From: Motacilla alba alba
Taxonomy: Eukaryota > Chordata > Aves > Passeriformes > Motacillidae
Assembly: GCF_015832195.1 (NCBI RefSeq)
Contig: NC_052031.1
Span: 11,099,850 to 11,163,849 of the forward strand
Direction of reading: 5' to 3'
DNA: 64,000 nt
The number at the start of each line of letters is the position of its first letter. The first letter of the stretch is position 1. This document shows, piece after piece, positions 12,901-26,676 of the stretch. Below the pieces are notes generated by a model. That model was not told where the DNA came from. It did no database searches and was given only the letters and a program-made list of their open reading frames with translations. The translations under genes and the position numbers were made by a program.

Positions 12901-14371
12901 AGATGGAAGGTGCATCCCATAAATGATACCCAGTGAGCTGGAGCATGACTTGCACTTCCTCATGACCAAATCAGAAGAATGAATCACCAGAGCAGACCTG
13001 TCACCTAAACAGCATCTCTCTTGCAGCACTGCTTGCATTCTGCCTCTGTATGGCCATCTGTACTGGATGGACATCCCACCTGGGTGAGGATCTTTGCTCA
13101 GTGTCCAAGGTCTGAACCATGACTGCTCAATTGGCTCAGTCCTGAGGACATCAGCAAGTTTCCTCTGGGTAAACTAATCTCTAAGCTGGCTTTCCTGGTC
13201 CTTCTATAACCAATGCAAAGAAATTGACATTTCTGGCTGTTATTCATCCCAGCCCAGAGGAGTTATTTGAAGGAGGTCAGACAAATTTCTGCCTCTACCT
13301 TCCTTCTGGGAAGCATAAATTTCTCTCCATTACTATAAAGTGAAATAGGAGTTCCCATCCAGTGACCTTCCCTTAATAACTCCCCTCCAGTCACAGCTTT
13401 ATTCAGGACCATATGTAAAAAGACATATATAAGTTCCTTTAAACTGGCTCCCAACATAGGGCTTGTTGTCCATGGGTCAGACCCTGTAGGGTTTATCTTT
13501 CATAAGCCATATAAGAAAATTAATTTTGTGAACTGCCAAAGCTATTAATCAAATATCAACCATTATCAGATCCTGAGAGCTTTTTTCAGAGACGTTGGGG
13601 ACATTAACTTCACAACACCTTCAACTGATGTCTGCAGCCATGGGCATCAGATATATAATATGGCTTCTCTACAGGCAGCAGGATGAATAGGCTGCAATAC
13701 AAATCCAGGGTCCATTTTGCTGTTCCTGCTGGCAAAATTCCCCCTCATAAAGCAGAGAATGATGAATCAACACACTGGGTGCTGGAGAGCTGGAAATAAA
13801 CATTGTTCTTTAGACTTTGGGTTGAATTAGGAAATGAAAAATTTCTTTGGACATTTCGGGCCCAAGAAAAGAACTTAATATATCCTTTTACCTTAATATA
13901 TCTTTTATAAGTAAGTATCCTAGGTGTTCTCAAAATTTATCGTTAGAAACTGTTGCAAAAATTTGAAAATATTTAGTTGACCAATAAGCTTACAAAATTG
14001 GACTGAGTTGATTTCACAGGAGTTACTCCAACCAATTTTTAAAAGATGCAAAGTAGTGTCTTGGTCTAGAAATTTTGGTTTAGCTTCTATCAAGAATATT
14101 TGTTTCTAAATATAGAAATGTTTTTCATATTTTATAAAAACATTTTAGCATTTAAAATGCTGCAGTCACTTTTCACAGAATCATAAATATATAATTTAAA
14201 TGCAGACCCTACTGCCAATTAAAAATACTCGCTGTTGAGAGTTGACATCAGAAACACAGGTAGGGCACTGACCTTGCTTTTCTCTATTAAAAAAAAGTCA
14301 CAAATAAAAAATCCTATATTTTAGACTATGTGGGGTTATGGGCTGCAGTGCATTAAGACTTCCTGGTCTTG

Positions 14372-14385
14372 CCACTAGAGAGCAG
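14372..14385 (+). promoter_or_regulatory. Candidate CTCF-binding motif
   Basis: CCACTAGAGAGCAG matches the CTCF core consensus CCASYAGRKGGCRS at 13 of 14 positions; A replaces a core G at position 10. That core mismatch weakens the call. It points the opposite way to the motif at 3206-3219. Confidence 0.25.
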
Positions 14386-17300
14386 TGCCTGCCTTCTAAA
14401 TTTGCGTATTTCTCACCCAGCTAACCTAGAGATCTCTCCTTATCTATTAGTATGCATTTAAATTTCTCCTCAAGGATGATGCAGGATTTGTGGAAAGAGT
14501 TATAGAATAGCATATGCTAAATATATAAAGTATTATTAGCTGCTTGTCACTAATTTTTGATGAAAATTATGAGCTTCAAAATAGAAAAGATGAAAAAAGT
14601 GCAGACCTTGTGATGTTCCATTTATGCAGGCTCACAGAAAATCAATTGGTTAAAACGCAATTCCTCTGATTTATATTATTATAGTGGGAAGAAAATATGT
14701 CCCACAAGTCTATGAATTCCTGAGCCTTCTCAGAAAGTAAAATGTCCCTATCATAGGTTGAAGGGAGAGCAAGGTTGTTTATACTCACCTGCTGTATTTA
14801 ATGCCCTATTCCTTTGAAAGAGGCACTGCTCTGATCAGGACTGAGATAAAGAGCATTGTGCTTAAAAAAATTACTATCAGTCCATTACAACTTGTTGAAT
14901 AATCTGATTTAATTGACTTCAGCAGTTCACTCTCTGTTTTTAGAAGTAAAGTTTTTTGAAGTAAACTTTTCTTGTTTAATGCATCTGGAAATAAAAAAGC
15001 TGTCAGCTAGGAGGTGACTCAGGTCTGCTTTCCCACTGCCCATCTCTGCCCATCTCTGAAATGCTTGTTAAAGTAAAAATAGAGGTCTCTGCCTTCCAGA
15101 AATTTACTCAAACAACTTATCACTCTGATGAGAAGTCAGCTGCAATTCAAAGATTGCAGATTTCTGATGAACACCATTAAAACAAAATGCAGAAAAAAAA
15201 TAATGCCAGCACAATTACAATGAGACATTGCTGAACAGATGGGTAAGCTTCTGCCAGGAGAACCTCAGAAACCAGATCAGTGACTTGGCTGCAGGGAGGG
15301 AGAGGGAGAAAGAAAAGAGGATAAAGGAGAAGAAAATAAGATAACTTCATGGGAATCTTTGCCAATTCAGAGCAGCAAGTAAAACTGTCTTCACTATTAC
15401 TTTGGAGAAAAAAATACAATATGGAGTTTATTATTTGGTGTCTCCCTTTTTTTGGTGCCTCAGGAGTTCAAAGTAGTCGAAGAGATTGAAACATCTGAAT
15501 ATGAGAGTAAATATAAATACTTGTGGAATTTTTCTTTTTGTGTTCATTGGGGTTTAATTTTGGTATGCCAAAGTTATGCTCTCAGGGGAAGCATAAGCCT
15601 GAAGCCAGGGCATGATTAGTTCTCAAGTTTGACTGGATATAATGTAAGGATATTGTTTTAAAAACAGAAGAATCAAAAAAATATACAATGGAAAACTTTT
15701 AGCTGTTAGAGAGAGGCTGAGCAAAAGAACTAGTACTACCACTGATATTGTCCTTCCTGGGATAAATTGCATCCTGCAAGGGCAGTTCTGCAGCCTTTTT
15801 CTCTGTTGCCCTAAGTTTTCTGAGGATTCTTCTGGGGGAAGCTGTTTATTCTCCTCTAGGGATTTTCTTCAGGTCTTATTTGCCACTAACTATATAAATG
15901 TTATGTTCTCCCACCCCACAATCATTTATGGGATCAGCTGGAGGAAGTACCTGAACTTACAGTCACCACTATGAATGGAAATTTCTCCCTTGAGCAGGGA
16001 AACAGGGGAATCACCAATAGCAGTTTAAATCCATATTTCAAACGGTAGTATTGGTTAAGTCACTGTGCAATACAAATGAGACCTTGGGCTTTGAGTCCAG
16101 GCTCCTTAATTTCTGGTAATTTCAGAATAAGAGCAGCCCACTGCAGTCACATTTTCATTTTGTGTCTGATGACACCCTGGTGCTGCTGAAATGAGGGTGA
16201 TGTAAGTCAAAGGAGAAGCAAGAGCACAGCTTCCACTGCTGACTCCAGCACTTCTATACACATCTTAATCATATGCTCTCGGAAATGTTTCTCTTAATTT
16301 CCCTTGTGACCAGCTCTTTTGAAGTTTTAATGTGTGACCTGTTGCCATCTACTCGATTAGCTCTTTTCTCCCTATTTGCTCTTTTTCTATGTTCTTTGAA
16401 ACATTATTTTTCTTAGTCCTGGCCACTTTATTAATGTAATAATGAAAAATATTCTCAGGAACCTGCTCTTTCATCATACCTATGTTATGCAATGAACCTA
16501 TATAGTTTATCTAGGTCAGATGGTCCTACTTAAATTGCATTGAAATGAACAGAGAGATGTGAACTTCAGGCAGGTCATTTATTTCAGCTCAGAATGCTAC
16601 ACTGTGCTTTAAGTAGAGCTGGCCAAAAGGAGTGAAAATCATGTCAATGATGACTGCTTCCATTTTTCAAGGATTTTGATTTTTTCAGGGTTTTTTTTCC
16701 TTCTGTTCTTCTGGTGGTTTTGGGTGGTTGTTTTGTTGAAGAGTTTTTGGTAGGGGAATACTATAGATCTGCACCTACTTTCAAAGACAAAAGAATTAAG
16801 AAAAAAAAGTAAGAAATTTCACAATAATTTCTGAGAATTCATACTTTATTGTATCAGCAGAATCAATAATTTCTAGCAGCAGAGATCTATTTAGTAAGAT
16901 TGAGGTATTTTGATTCTGTACAACTGAAATAAGTTTAGTGTATTTCACACAACCCATTTAACTGGGGCTGAAAAGAAAAGCACTAAAATCACTTCTAAAA
17001 AAGAGGGAAGTAAGGAGAGAAGTCTATATTTATATTGCTTTGAGCTGCACATGGCAACTGACCCCACTGTCTGTCTTGTTTTCATTTAGTAACCTCACCT
17101 TAATAAGCTTTTTTATTGACCTATAGATCTTTAACATAATAACAACAGCCCAGAGGTACTGGCAAAAAGAAGGTCAATGTGCCTTCTCATTCCAGTCTGA
17201 ATATATTGATGGCATTATTTTAGAAAGGTACCAAACTAAATAGGCAACAAAGTGGCCTCTGGCAATGAAAATGGTAAAATGGAATCTGGGAAGGCTCCAT

Positions 17301-17461
17301 ACATACTTGAAAGCTGTACAGCTTCCATTCAGCCCAATAAATTCAGTTTGAAACTGCATTCTAGTTATAAACAATTAAATTAGTCAGTAAAAAAAACAAT
17401 GACTATATAGACTCCATATAATTATGATAACCATGCAGCTGGAATTGCTGAAAAGACATTT

Positions 17462-18110
17462 CTGGAGAAATGTGAGTTTGGAATTCTAGGGGAAATCTCA
17501 GCCACTCATTGAGGATTGCTTATGTTTTCACTGATCATTAGAAATCAAATCATATATAAACTCAAACGACTCCGTGCCGTTTGAAATATATTAATGAGAT
17601 TTGGAAGACATTAGAAACATTACATAGAGTATGGTTGTTTTCATCCATCTCCTTGATTGAGTTTTCCCAGAAGCCTCCATTGCCCTGTTTGTGGCAGAGC
17701 TAATGAGAACTGATGTCTCTGTGTGTCTCTGCCTGAGCCCAGCTGAAATGAGTGTGCTGGGCCTCTGGGCACTGTGGCAGCAGCTTGTTTTTGGAAGGAA
17801 TGAGGAGTGTTCACCTCCTGCCAGCCTTTAATACCACCTTCTGCAGCTCTCAGACTCACATGTTGTAAAATGTTCTGGCTGCATGGCCTCTGCTCATGGG
17901 TGATATCAAGGTCAGTGGGCCAGTGTTTGCTAATACGGGCAAATTTGATGCGTTGTTGGTGGTGTTTGCGATCTCTGAGCGCCAGCCAGCTCTGAAAGAG
18001 GCAAAGGAAATTTCCTTCTCTGTTTGGAATTTGTATTTTCATGGGAGAGCAGCAAAGTCTGGTTTGAGTCAGAGCTTTAGGATGTTTCTGGGTTTGTAGC
18101 AGAAAGCCTC
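17462..18110. other. CpG-bearing, GC-richer island in AT-rich desert; possible conserved element
   Basis: Most of the surrounding DNA is nearly free of CpG. Here, three CpGs fall within 17567-17579 and four more within about 17936-17983. The first group lies in an inverted repeat with 7-bp arms, TCAAACG (17562-17568) and CGTTTGA (17578-17584), and just right of it is an ATTAATGAG homeodomain-type core. The rest (17640-18110) is balanced in base content, with several CAGCTG-like and CCAGC motifs, and is open in one frame on the minus strand. I do not recognise it as any repeat. Retained CpGs in an otherwise depleted region suggest either constraint or an unrecognised recent insertion. Confidence 0.3.
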
Positions 18111-18545
18111 TATAAAACACAGAGCATGAAACACTTAGTTGGAAACAGATGGGTACATCAGGCTGTGCTCTGTGAACCCAGGAGGGAAACGGGGCAGGGA
18201 GATTGGAAAGGAATTGGAAGTTAGGCTTCATATTTCCTCATGCTCTTTTCTTCCTGGTGAATCCTCTGACTTGATAGTGGTAATAAAATTAACTTGCATC
18301 ATATGAACTTTCTCCAGTTATTTAATAGACTACTTAACCAAAGACCAAATCTGACCATGGTATGAGATACTTCATGCATCTGTAATTAGCTGATATCCAA
18401 ACAAGTAGAAGCTGGAAAACATCAGAATATTCAAATTAAAAAATCACACACAAAAATGAGATAATTTTCATTTGTAGGCTTAAAACACATAGTTTTATTT
18501 CTTCAAAGTATTTTACAGATTTTAGATTTGTATACATTACTTTTC

Positions 18546-18661
18546 CCTTCCTTCCTTCCTCCCTCCCTCCCTTCCTTCCTTCCTTCCTTCCTTCCTTCCT
18601 TCCTTCCTTCCTTCCTTCCTTCCTTCCTTCCTTCCTTCCTTCCTTCCTTCCTTCCTTCCTT
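18546..18661. repeat. (CCTT)n tetranucleotide microsatellite
   Basis: About 115 bp of CCTT/TTCC units on the plus strand (AAGG on the minus). A CCTCCCTCCCTCCC interruption near the left end divides a short block from a long pure block of roughly 20 units or more. On the minus strand it gives an apparent protein made of repeated E-G-R-K, which is an artefact. The length of the pure block predicts strong length polymorphism. Confidence 0.97.
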
Positions 18662-19997
18662 CTCTCCACTGCCTCCTTAAAGTGGTAGAAAGGCAGGGAG
18701 CGAGAGAGAAATGACACAGAGGGGAAGAAATAAATCTGGCTGCAATCTTCTTTTGTTAGAAGATAGTTTTTGTTCTTTTTTATTTCATGTCAACTTTACA
18801 AATACAGTGTTTATGGCTTTAGCACAATATTATTACACAGCTGTGTTTTATTGGCTGTTATGAATTTCTGTGTGAAAAGCAAATGAGGCTGGAATATTAA
18901 GTCTAATAACATTATTTATCAGTGATTTTGATAAACTGTTCTCGTAAAAATGTTAGTCACTTTAATTCAACGAGGACTAAAATAAACAGTTCATTATAAT
19001 GAATTAAAAAATAAATCAAACCATTGCTTTGTTTCAAAAAATACCCCAAATTTTATCTTTTCACCACATTGTTAATAGTTTCAGCTTATATCTTTAAGAA
19101 GCAGGTTACTATTGACTGGCTTACAAGGGAGTCTGTAATGGTATTTTATGCTTTTCACTAAAACTGCTAGAGAAAATCTGAAAGAACTTTTTTTTCATAA
19201 ATGAATTGCTTGGTCAAAACAGAATTCTAAGTTCCTGTATTCCAGTTCCAGCATAAAAGGTTTCCTTCTCCAAAACAAAATGCCACTCCAGAGAAGGCTG
19301 GAAGGAGAAGAGTAAGAAAGAGCAATAAAGCTAAAACTGGCCAGTTTCCTGTTGGAACTGAAGATGGAAGGGGGATCTAGGTCTGGATTTGAACATGTAG
19401 AGGCACCATGTGGGTTCTGGCAGCTGTCCATGTGTGCACAGGGCAGCAGCCACTGAGCTGCTCTGTTCAGTGGAGGCTGGGAAGGAATTCAGCTGAAGTT
19501 GCCAGCAGGGACCCTGCTCAGCCCAAACGCTCGTGTCTAATGCTACGGGGGACAGCCTTGAGCTCACAAAATCTCAGGGGTGTGTCCTGGGGGAAGGATG
19601 CCCCTTGGCTCTGAGTGTGGGCTTGCTGGTCAGATCCTCAGAGCCATCCACGCTGACAGCTGTCCGTGTCCTGAGGAGCAAAAATACTCTGCCAGGTGTA
19701 TAAAGGAGCATGGTAAGGCTCAAAGCAACAAAATTGTAAAGGTCCACAGGTGAATATGGTAGTGGGGGCCTAGAACCCAAAGGGGCAGTTCTGCCAAGAC
19801 ACAGAATAAAGTTATTTGGTCATTTCAGCAATCCCATGTACAATAGTACATCTACAATATCTAGCACAGAAGGAGCAACCTGTCAATAATGGTTTTATTT
19901 ATCAGAGCATGAATAATATTCCCAAAAATACTTTTTGCTTGGAATTACTGATTTGTGGCAGTTTCTATCTCTCACACATACACAAGATTTGGTGTAT

Positions 19998-20057
19998 ATA
20001 AAGCAGATTTGAGAATTCAATAACCAGATAAAGCAGATTTGAGAATTTAATAACCGA
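19998..20057. repeat. 30-bp tandem duplication
   Basis: Two adjacent 30-bp units (19998-20027 and 20028-20057) share ATAAAGCAGATTTGAGAATT and the following bases. They differ at about three positions, mainly C versus T near the middle and at the right end. This is a simple two-copy local duplication. Confidence 0.9.
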
Positions 20058-21600
20058 GTTTGAAAGTCCAAGTTGTCTACATCCCAAGGAATTTGTAAAA
20101 ATTCATGCTTTAAGCTCTCTTGAAATTCTATCACCTTTTACTTTAGGAAAGCATGGAAATAAGAAAGAGAGAAGGTGATATAAAAAAAAATAAATATTCA
20201 TGCTGTAATATATTAGTCAATGCTTCAGTACACTGCCAACATATTTAGAAGCAATAAAACTCAGATGACCTGGAGAGGAGATGAACCTTGCTCTTGTCCA
20301 ACCTTGATTTCATGAAAGAGATAAGTGCTCTTGCCACACCATAAAACATGTTCTGGTACTTCCTTGGCAAGATTATCCGTAACTGTAACTCATCTCCCAA
20401 ATTGTTGTCTCCTGAATTAAAAAAAATAATCTAATTCTATAGAAAAGAGGTTGCAAGTGGCTTTGTTCTATTGCACTGATGGCAGCATAAGGAAGAGGCA
20501 GTTTTCATATAATTAAAAATCTGCAAATTAAAAGACTCAGGTCAGCACTGATTTAGGATTGCATCTAGAGGAGGCTGCTGAGGTCATTGATTTTATTTTT
20601 AACTAGTAACACATTTGTTTCAACTACAGAAGCTGCTCCTCAAAAGAACTCTGAGAATAAACATTCTTATTCACTGCTTTCTTTTTAAAAATAAAACCAA
20701 AAAGCCTTGAAGATTAAGCTACTTATCACCACTTTCAGGGCTATGTTCTCCTTTTTTTCATGGCTTGTCTAGCTGGAGCCTCAAAATCAATTAACTGAAA
20801 GGTCTTCATCACCTCTGGAATTCTACTCATTCACATCAGTAATTACAGAAGGTCTCCATGAAGCAGTGGTTTCTCAAAGAGTTAATTGAAATGCAGGAAC
20901 AGCTTAATACTGATTCAGCAGACTTAGCTCTAAACTTCAAAGGAATTGTGATTTACCATTTGGTTCTTTGTCTATTTAAATTAATCATGTTGCTCAAAGG
21001 CAAGGGAAATGAAACATTGGAGGCTTCATAATCATTCCATCATAAATGTTAAAATACATTAGTCCTTTGAGACACAGATTCTGAATTTTTATTTTATTTT
21101 TATTTCTTTTATATAGTATTTATTTCACAAAGTATCTATTTCATCTACCTTTCCTGGCAAACATAGGATTTGCCCTCCAAATCTTTGAACCATACACCAT
21201 ATCTAGGTTTATTAATCTTAAATACACTAATGTAAGAAAACACCCCAGGGCCTGATTCAGGTTTTACAGATGTAATACAGAGCTTATCAGATCTATGGTT
21301 TACTTACTCTTGAGATGGAGTAGGCTGCCCAGCATGATTGATGATTCATAACTTCAAATAGATACCTACCACTGCTTTAGACAACCTGAGATTTGGCAGC
21401 AGTTTATCTCAACACACATGAAATGAATCTGTTTCACACCTGCACTGTGAACTTGCATTTTGATCCCCAGATATGCAAAGACATAGATTTCACCTCGTAG
21501 ACTTCCCTGGATCTGACATGCAGTGTGTTCTTGTTGCACTGCTGAGGAAGACTGGCATTATGCCCACCTGTTATGCTCTGAAATGATGGAGGGTTGAGAG

Positions 21601-21680
21601 AGTTTAGTATCTGTGTGTGTCTCCTCTCCTTTTCCTCTCTAGGAAGATACAGTTTAGTATCTGTGTGTGTCTCCTCTCCT
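21601..21680. repeat. 50-bp period duplication (one full copy, one partial)
   Basis: The 30-bp block starting AGTTTAGTATCTGTGTGTGT at 21601 returns without mismatch at 21651. The intervening CT-rich 20 bp (21631-21650) is not repeated. It is a tandem duplication of about 50 bp, the second copy cut short. Confidence 0.9.
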
Positions 21681-24600
21681 CCATGCTGTAGCACACAAAG
21701 GTGATTCCTTGCCTGGTTGTGTGAGCCAATGGGTCCACAAAAGCCATGGACCACACTGGCAACTGCAATCCCAAGCTGCACTGTCCCATGCAGTGCAAAC
21801 CTGCTCCCTTGGGCTGACTCTGGGGCTGGCACCCCATGTGGAAAAGGTTAAAAGGATGTGTCCAATGTGATAGTCTGGGAGGAGGATCTACCTTGTCTGG
21901 CAGAAACAGAAGTGACCCAAAAACCAGGCTGTCTGTATGTCTTATTGGTGTCTTCTACAAAGTGATTCTCAGTTTCTCAGTAAAGGGTGAGCCCTGAACG
22001 ACTCACGGGGTAAGCAAAGACAGCATTTTCTCACTTTTCTATCAAGCAAATTTAACTCTTTCCTATAGAAAACCTCAAGAAGGGTAGTTGCTAGTTTTCT
22101 CACTTAGATGTACAATCTTCTCATTACAGCTTTCAGGATGAGCAGATAAGTGTAATTGGATATTTATCTTGGAGTGAGTGCAAAGTCTGCTGCACCTTTC
22201 ACATTCTTTGAAGTGAGAAGGGTCAGTTTGTAGCACCATTTCCTTAGTCATCATTTTTGTCTGTGTGTTTTCTGTAAATAGAAGCTTAATTACTAGCTCT
22301 TGATTATTAATCACTGTCAGTGCAGGATAATTCTGTTGTGAAAAAAAAGACTGGTAAAATAATCCTTTATTCAACAGCACAGTGCTGAGTTCTCACAGCA
22401 GTACCTCAGTGATTAAGACTGTGATTTTCAAAGTAACTCCAATCCACTACTGAATTGAATCCTAACCCCCTTAGGATCCTTTGAAAATCTCAGCCAGAGA
22501 TTACTCTTCCATGTTTTTTGTTTGGTTGGTTTTTTTCATTTTTGTGTCAACTACAGAACTACCATGGCTCAGATTGACTGCTCTGCTTTCCCTGGGAGGC
22601 TCTGCTGGCAGACCTGCTTTGGACCAGTGGCAATTGCGTGGTTCTGGAAAGCTGGTGGGAGCCATGGAAGTGTGCAGGTGCACTTCAGGTGTGGTGGGAA
22701 GAGGCAGGGCTGATACCTGTCCCTGAGCTCCCTGTGTCTGCTGAGGAACCCTATGCACTGTCCAACACATGAAATGGAATTACTACCTCTCAGTCAGCTG
22801 ACCCTCAGGATGTTGTTTACTGCAAAACTAACTGCAGGAGTTCCAGCAACCCTAGTTCCCTCCTTGGGTTTACCAGGGTCTAAAATGCAGCACAACAGAA
22901 CTCAGACCCTTTGGTGTAAGCTGGTGAGGAAAGTCAGGATGCATCATTTGATGAAGGGCACAATTACAGCAGTAATCAGAAGTGTGAGTACTCTTTGCAG
23001 AGCATTGCAGAAGTGTGTCATAACCAGCTCCTGAGAAATAGGATCTCTGAAAGGCTGGCTGGCCTCGTGGTAGTGCTACAAATGAGCTGTCTCACTCCAG
23101 GCTGGAATCTCATTTCTCCTTCCCTTGGATATTTGCTTTGTTTCAGCCTCAGCTCCTGATCTACAGTTCACAGATTATTCTGGGTTTTTTTTTTTTCCTT
23201 CTGCAGCTATCAGCTGCTTTTTTTTATTTTGTTCTCTGTTTAACTGCATGACACAGCTGCTTTTGTTACAGTTTAAATGCCACCTATCACAAGCACTTTA
23301 GGACTAAGTTTATAAATACAGTCTTTTGAGCAACAAGTCATTAGACTTAAGTAATTTTGAGAGGTTTAGAAAAATCCAAAGAGTATAGTTGCTTTCTTGT
23401 TTTTCACTTTTCTTCCACAGGAGAAAACTTGTCTAGTGCAGTGCAGGAGAACTGGAGAACAGGGATGGCAAAACAGCCATCACAGCTCCCAAAACTCCAC
23501 TGCTGGAACACACAGAGCCTCACATGGCTGTAAAACCTATCACAGGGTCACAGCTTTGTTCTAGGTCCCTCCCTAAAGCCTGAGCCTTCCAACACCAGCT
23601 TGGCCTCGTTCTTTTCTTTCACAGTTGACCACCACCCTTTGAGGTGGAGCAGTGGGGACACCAGAGGGGTGGTGCTCTCTGAAGCATCTCTCTGCCTACG
23701 TGGTCTGGGTGGAGAGGACACCTCCCAAATCCAGCCTAGAAGCAGCAGCCCTGTCCCAGGTCCTGGCATGTGGACCGTGCTGCAGTTGCTACTATTTCAT
23801 GACCCAGTCATAGAAAGCTGCTTATTTGTTTCTGAATAATATCATACTTCCTTCTTGCTTTCTACTTTTATCCTACACACACTTTTTTATTTTTAAAGGA
23901 AAGCAGTTTTTATCCTTGTATCTGAAATATGGTACATCTTTATTTACCTGCATTCTGACATTGTTAATTTTACTTGACAAAATTTCATTTTTTTGGAGGG
24001 AAAGGAAAAGAAAACAGTCTTCAATTAGTAATAGGTACAGTTCATCTCATTTTGTGAGCTGAGCTAGTCACCTGCCTAGAGCTAAACCTGGGCAATGCTG
24101 GACATCCAAAGGTGGTCAGGCTATTTTGTGGGAAAAGGGTGAAAAGAACAACCAGTTCTAGGCACCTGAGTATTTTCCCAGTAGTTAAATACTCCTAGAG
24201 AACTTAACCTGTGCATTGGACTTCATAAGTTATTCAGAAAGGTCACAGATATTTCATGGCTTATTATCTTTTCCCTGCTTTGTTTCCTTTAGAGATATCA
24301 CAGAGGTAGATTAGACAATGACCAGGTCATATAGAAAGAAATACTGTCTGTAGCACAGACCCTTGGAGCTCTGTGTGGTTCTACTCAAGTACACAACTAC
24401 TGCAGAGCAGGGGCAGCCCTTGGCCTCCTAAAACTGAGTGTAGCAATTGTGAAAAATTGCAAGCATCAGCTTAAGTCAAGTGTTTTCATGGCATCAGTGA
24501 CTTTTGCTCAAGACCTAAGGTGTCAGAGAAGTAGCTATGGCGTGTCTAGCCACAGTGCTGCGAATGTTTAAATTATTAGTACTGTAGATCTATTGGCAAA

Positions 24601-25278
24601 GATTGTCATCAGCAGTGTCCCTCCATTTGTGCATGTGTGTGGGGAGGAGGAGTTGACAGTTTTGGCTGTATTAACCTGTCAGATAAAACAGATATTATAT
24701 GGCACATCTGCCTTTGCTCTAGACTGTGTTATATGTGCCTCTCTAAAGATGAGAGAGACAAATTATCCTGTTTAGCTGTATATGTAACAGCCTGAGGCAA
24801 CTGAGAAGGGAGTTCTGCCATAAAATTTGTAATTGCTGGAGGCATGTTTGTCTCTGGTTGATGTAATTTTGAGCATCCTATTTTCTACTTCTCAGAAAGA
24901 AGCACCTACCTTGTTCCCAGCCTCTGGTATCGGAGCTGACACCTCATTCCTTGTCCTTGCTGTGAGATCAGTCACCTCTGCTGTTTCCACTTGGAAGCAA
25001 GGCTGGTCTGAATTGGGTTTCCCAGCTATTGCTATGAATACCAACTTTTAGTTGTGGTTGTACAGGAAAGAGTATTATTTAAATTTTATGTTCAATATTC
25101 CCACTGCTGTGAGCCTGGGCAGCCCAGAGTGTCTCCCTGGCAGTGTGTGTGTGTTGTTGGCAGTGATGGAAACCAAACAGTTTGGGTGTTCTCTGGAGTG
25201 TCCATGACTAGGAATTGCTCTGTTCAAAGGTCAAGACCAAGACAGAGTAAAGCATTTCCTATATCATCCAGAAGTGTT

Positions 25279-25307
25279 TTTAACTACTCCTGTGTAGAGT
25301 AGTTAAA
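25279..25307. repeat. Short perfect inverted repeat
   Basis: Arms TTTAACTACTC (25279-25289) and GAGTAGTTAAA (25297-25307) are perfectly complementary over 11 bp around a 7-base loop. It could form a small hairpin, but there is no U-tract terminator context and no sign of a longer RNA precursor stem. Confidence 0.6.
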
Positions 25308-26676
25308 GGATGGTTTTCAGGCTCAATATCCCACTGGAGCCTGTTGGATAGGTGTGTCTTGGTGGCCTGGGCAGGCTTCTCCAATTAATGAAATTTTTCC
25401 TGGCTGTGTTAATTCTGGACATTGGGTCTGAAAGGAGACCCAGAGGGAGAACACCTGCAGCTACAGAAGAAAGAGGTTGTATAGAATGATAATTTGTAGG
25501 AGTCTCAAAAACACATAATTGAAACCCCCTAGGCTGAGGAGACAATCAAACCTAGCTCTAGTGGGAGATCACCCACTGTTAGATCACATTTTCAATGCCA
25601 GGCAGTTATAATTGCCTTGCCTTGTCCCAGTCGCTGTCCCTTGATCCAGCAGAGCAGACTCCTCACAGGATTAGGTGGAGCTCAGCTGCCTCCTGTCTTT
25701 GGCTCATGGCAGAGCTTGTGAGAAGTGGGTTCCTGCCGTGGTGGAGAGGACACAGCCACCCAGCTACCCTGTCACTGCCAAGGAGTGGAGCAGGGACAGC
25801 CTTGAGAGGCAGGGAGCTGCTCCCAAGGGGCTGCAGTGTCTCTTTAGCCCCCTCTGAGGCTGGCTGACTTTCCTCTGGAAATGACAGCTGAACCACAATA
25901 CCTGCAGGTGCCTTCTGACACACAGCTGTACCCAGGTGAGCCCAGGCAGACATCCCCCACTCCATTCTGCCCCTTCCCACGGAGAGGAAAGCTGATGCAC
26001 GGGCTGCAGGGAGGGAATGCAGCTTTGCACTGCAGCAGCTACCTGCCTAATGATTTGGACGTAGCCTAAAATCTGTATATCCCTTGATCCATTAAAGCTG
26101 GTTTTGTCAGGTCAAAATATATTTTCTTTTCAGGAGAAGCTTAGCACACTTAAAGCAGCCTGTAAAGCTTTTTTACTCACTTTTTCCTGGTATTCAAAGT
26201 GCTCTTGCATCAAGGGATGAGGCAGTGAAATAGTTTCTTGCTGCTACAATAACTTGGAAGGGAGGGAAAAAACAGTGAGAGTGAGCTGTCAGCTGGGTGA
26301 CCCCATCATCTCAGTACCTCAGTGTGTTATGAAGCTTAGGCACAGAGAAGTAGTTTCCTTTTGGTGCAGGGAATAGATCAGATCCAAGAATAGGGTCTGC
26401 TGTCTCTGCTGGCCACTTCTGGGAATCTCAGACCATGAGGAAAACTCCGTCCTTTTCTCTCTACCTGTCAACACCCTTGCCCTCTGCAGTAGGATCTTTT
26501 TGGCACTGCTGTGATGAATTTCTTTTCAGGAATGATTTCAGAGACAGAAGGAGATCTTTGTGTGTCTCCTGCAGCACATCCAAGGCTCTTACCTACACCC
26601 CTGCTCAGTGATGACCCCTCAGGAGCTGCTCCTCTCTCACTCTCTGCTGAGTCGCTGACATCTAAAAGATACTAAA

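Larger units (their letters stand above)
9912..18545. other. Unique AT-rich non-coding sequence
   Basis: No gene, RNA or recognisable mobile element is seen. Within it, a CTCF-like motif (14372-14385), a 10-bp tandem duplication (unit TGCCCATCTC, from about 15037) and the CpG-bearing island at 17462-18110 are listed separately. The 196-codon minus-strand frame at 17641-18231 is not supported as a gene. Confidence 0.5.

Noticed and set aside
17641..18231. 196-codon minus-strand open frame
   Set aside because: No recognisable domain or codon pattern, plus overlapping open frames on the other strand; kept only as part of the CpG-bearing island.
18436..18717. 93-codon frame with E-G-R-K repeats
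   Set aside because: Translation of the (CCTT)n microsatellite.
25279..25307. Inverted repeat as a microRNA hairpin
   Set aside because: The stem is only 11 bp; far too short for a precursor.
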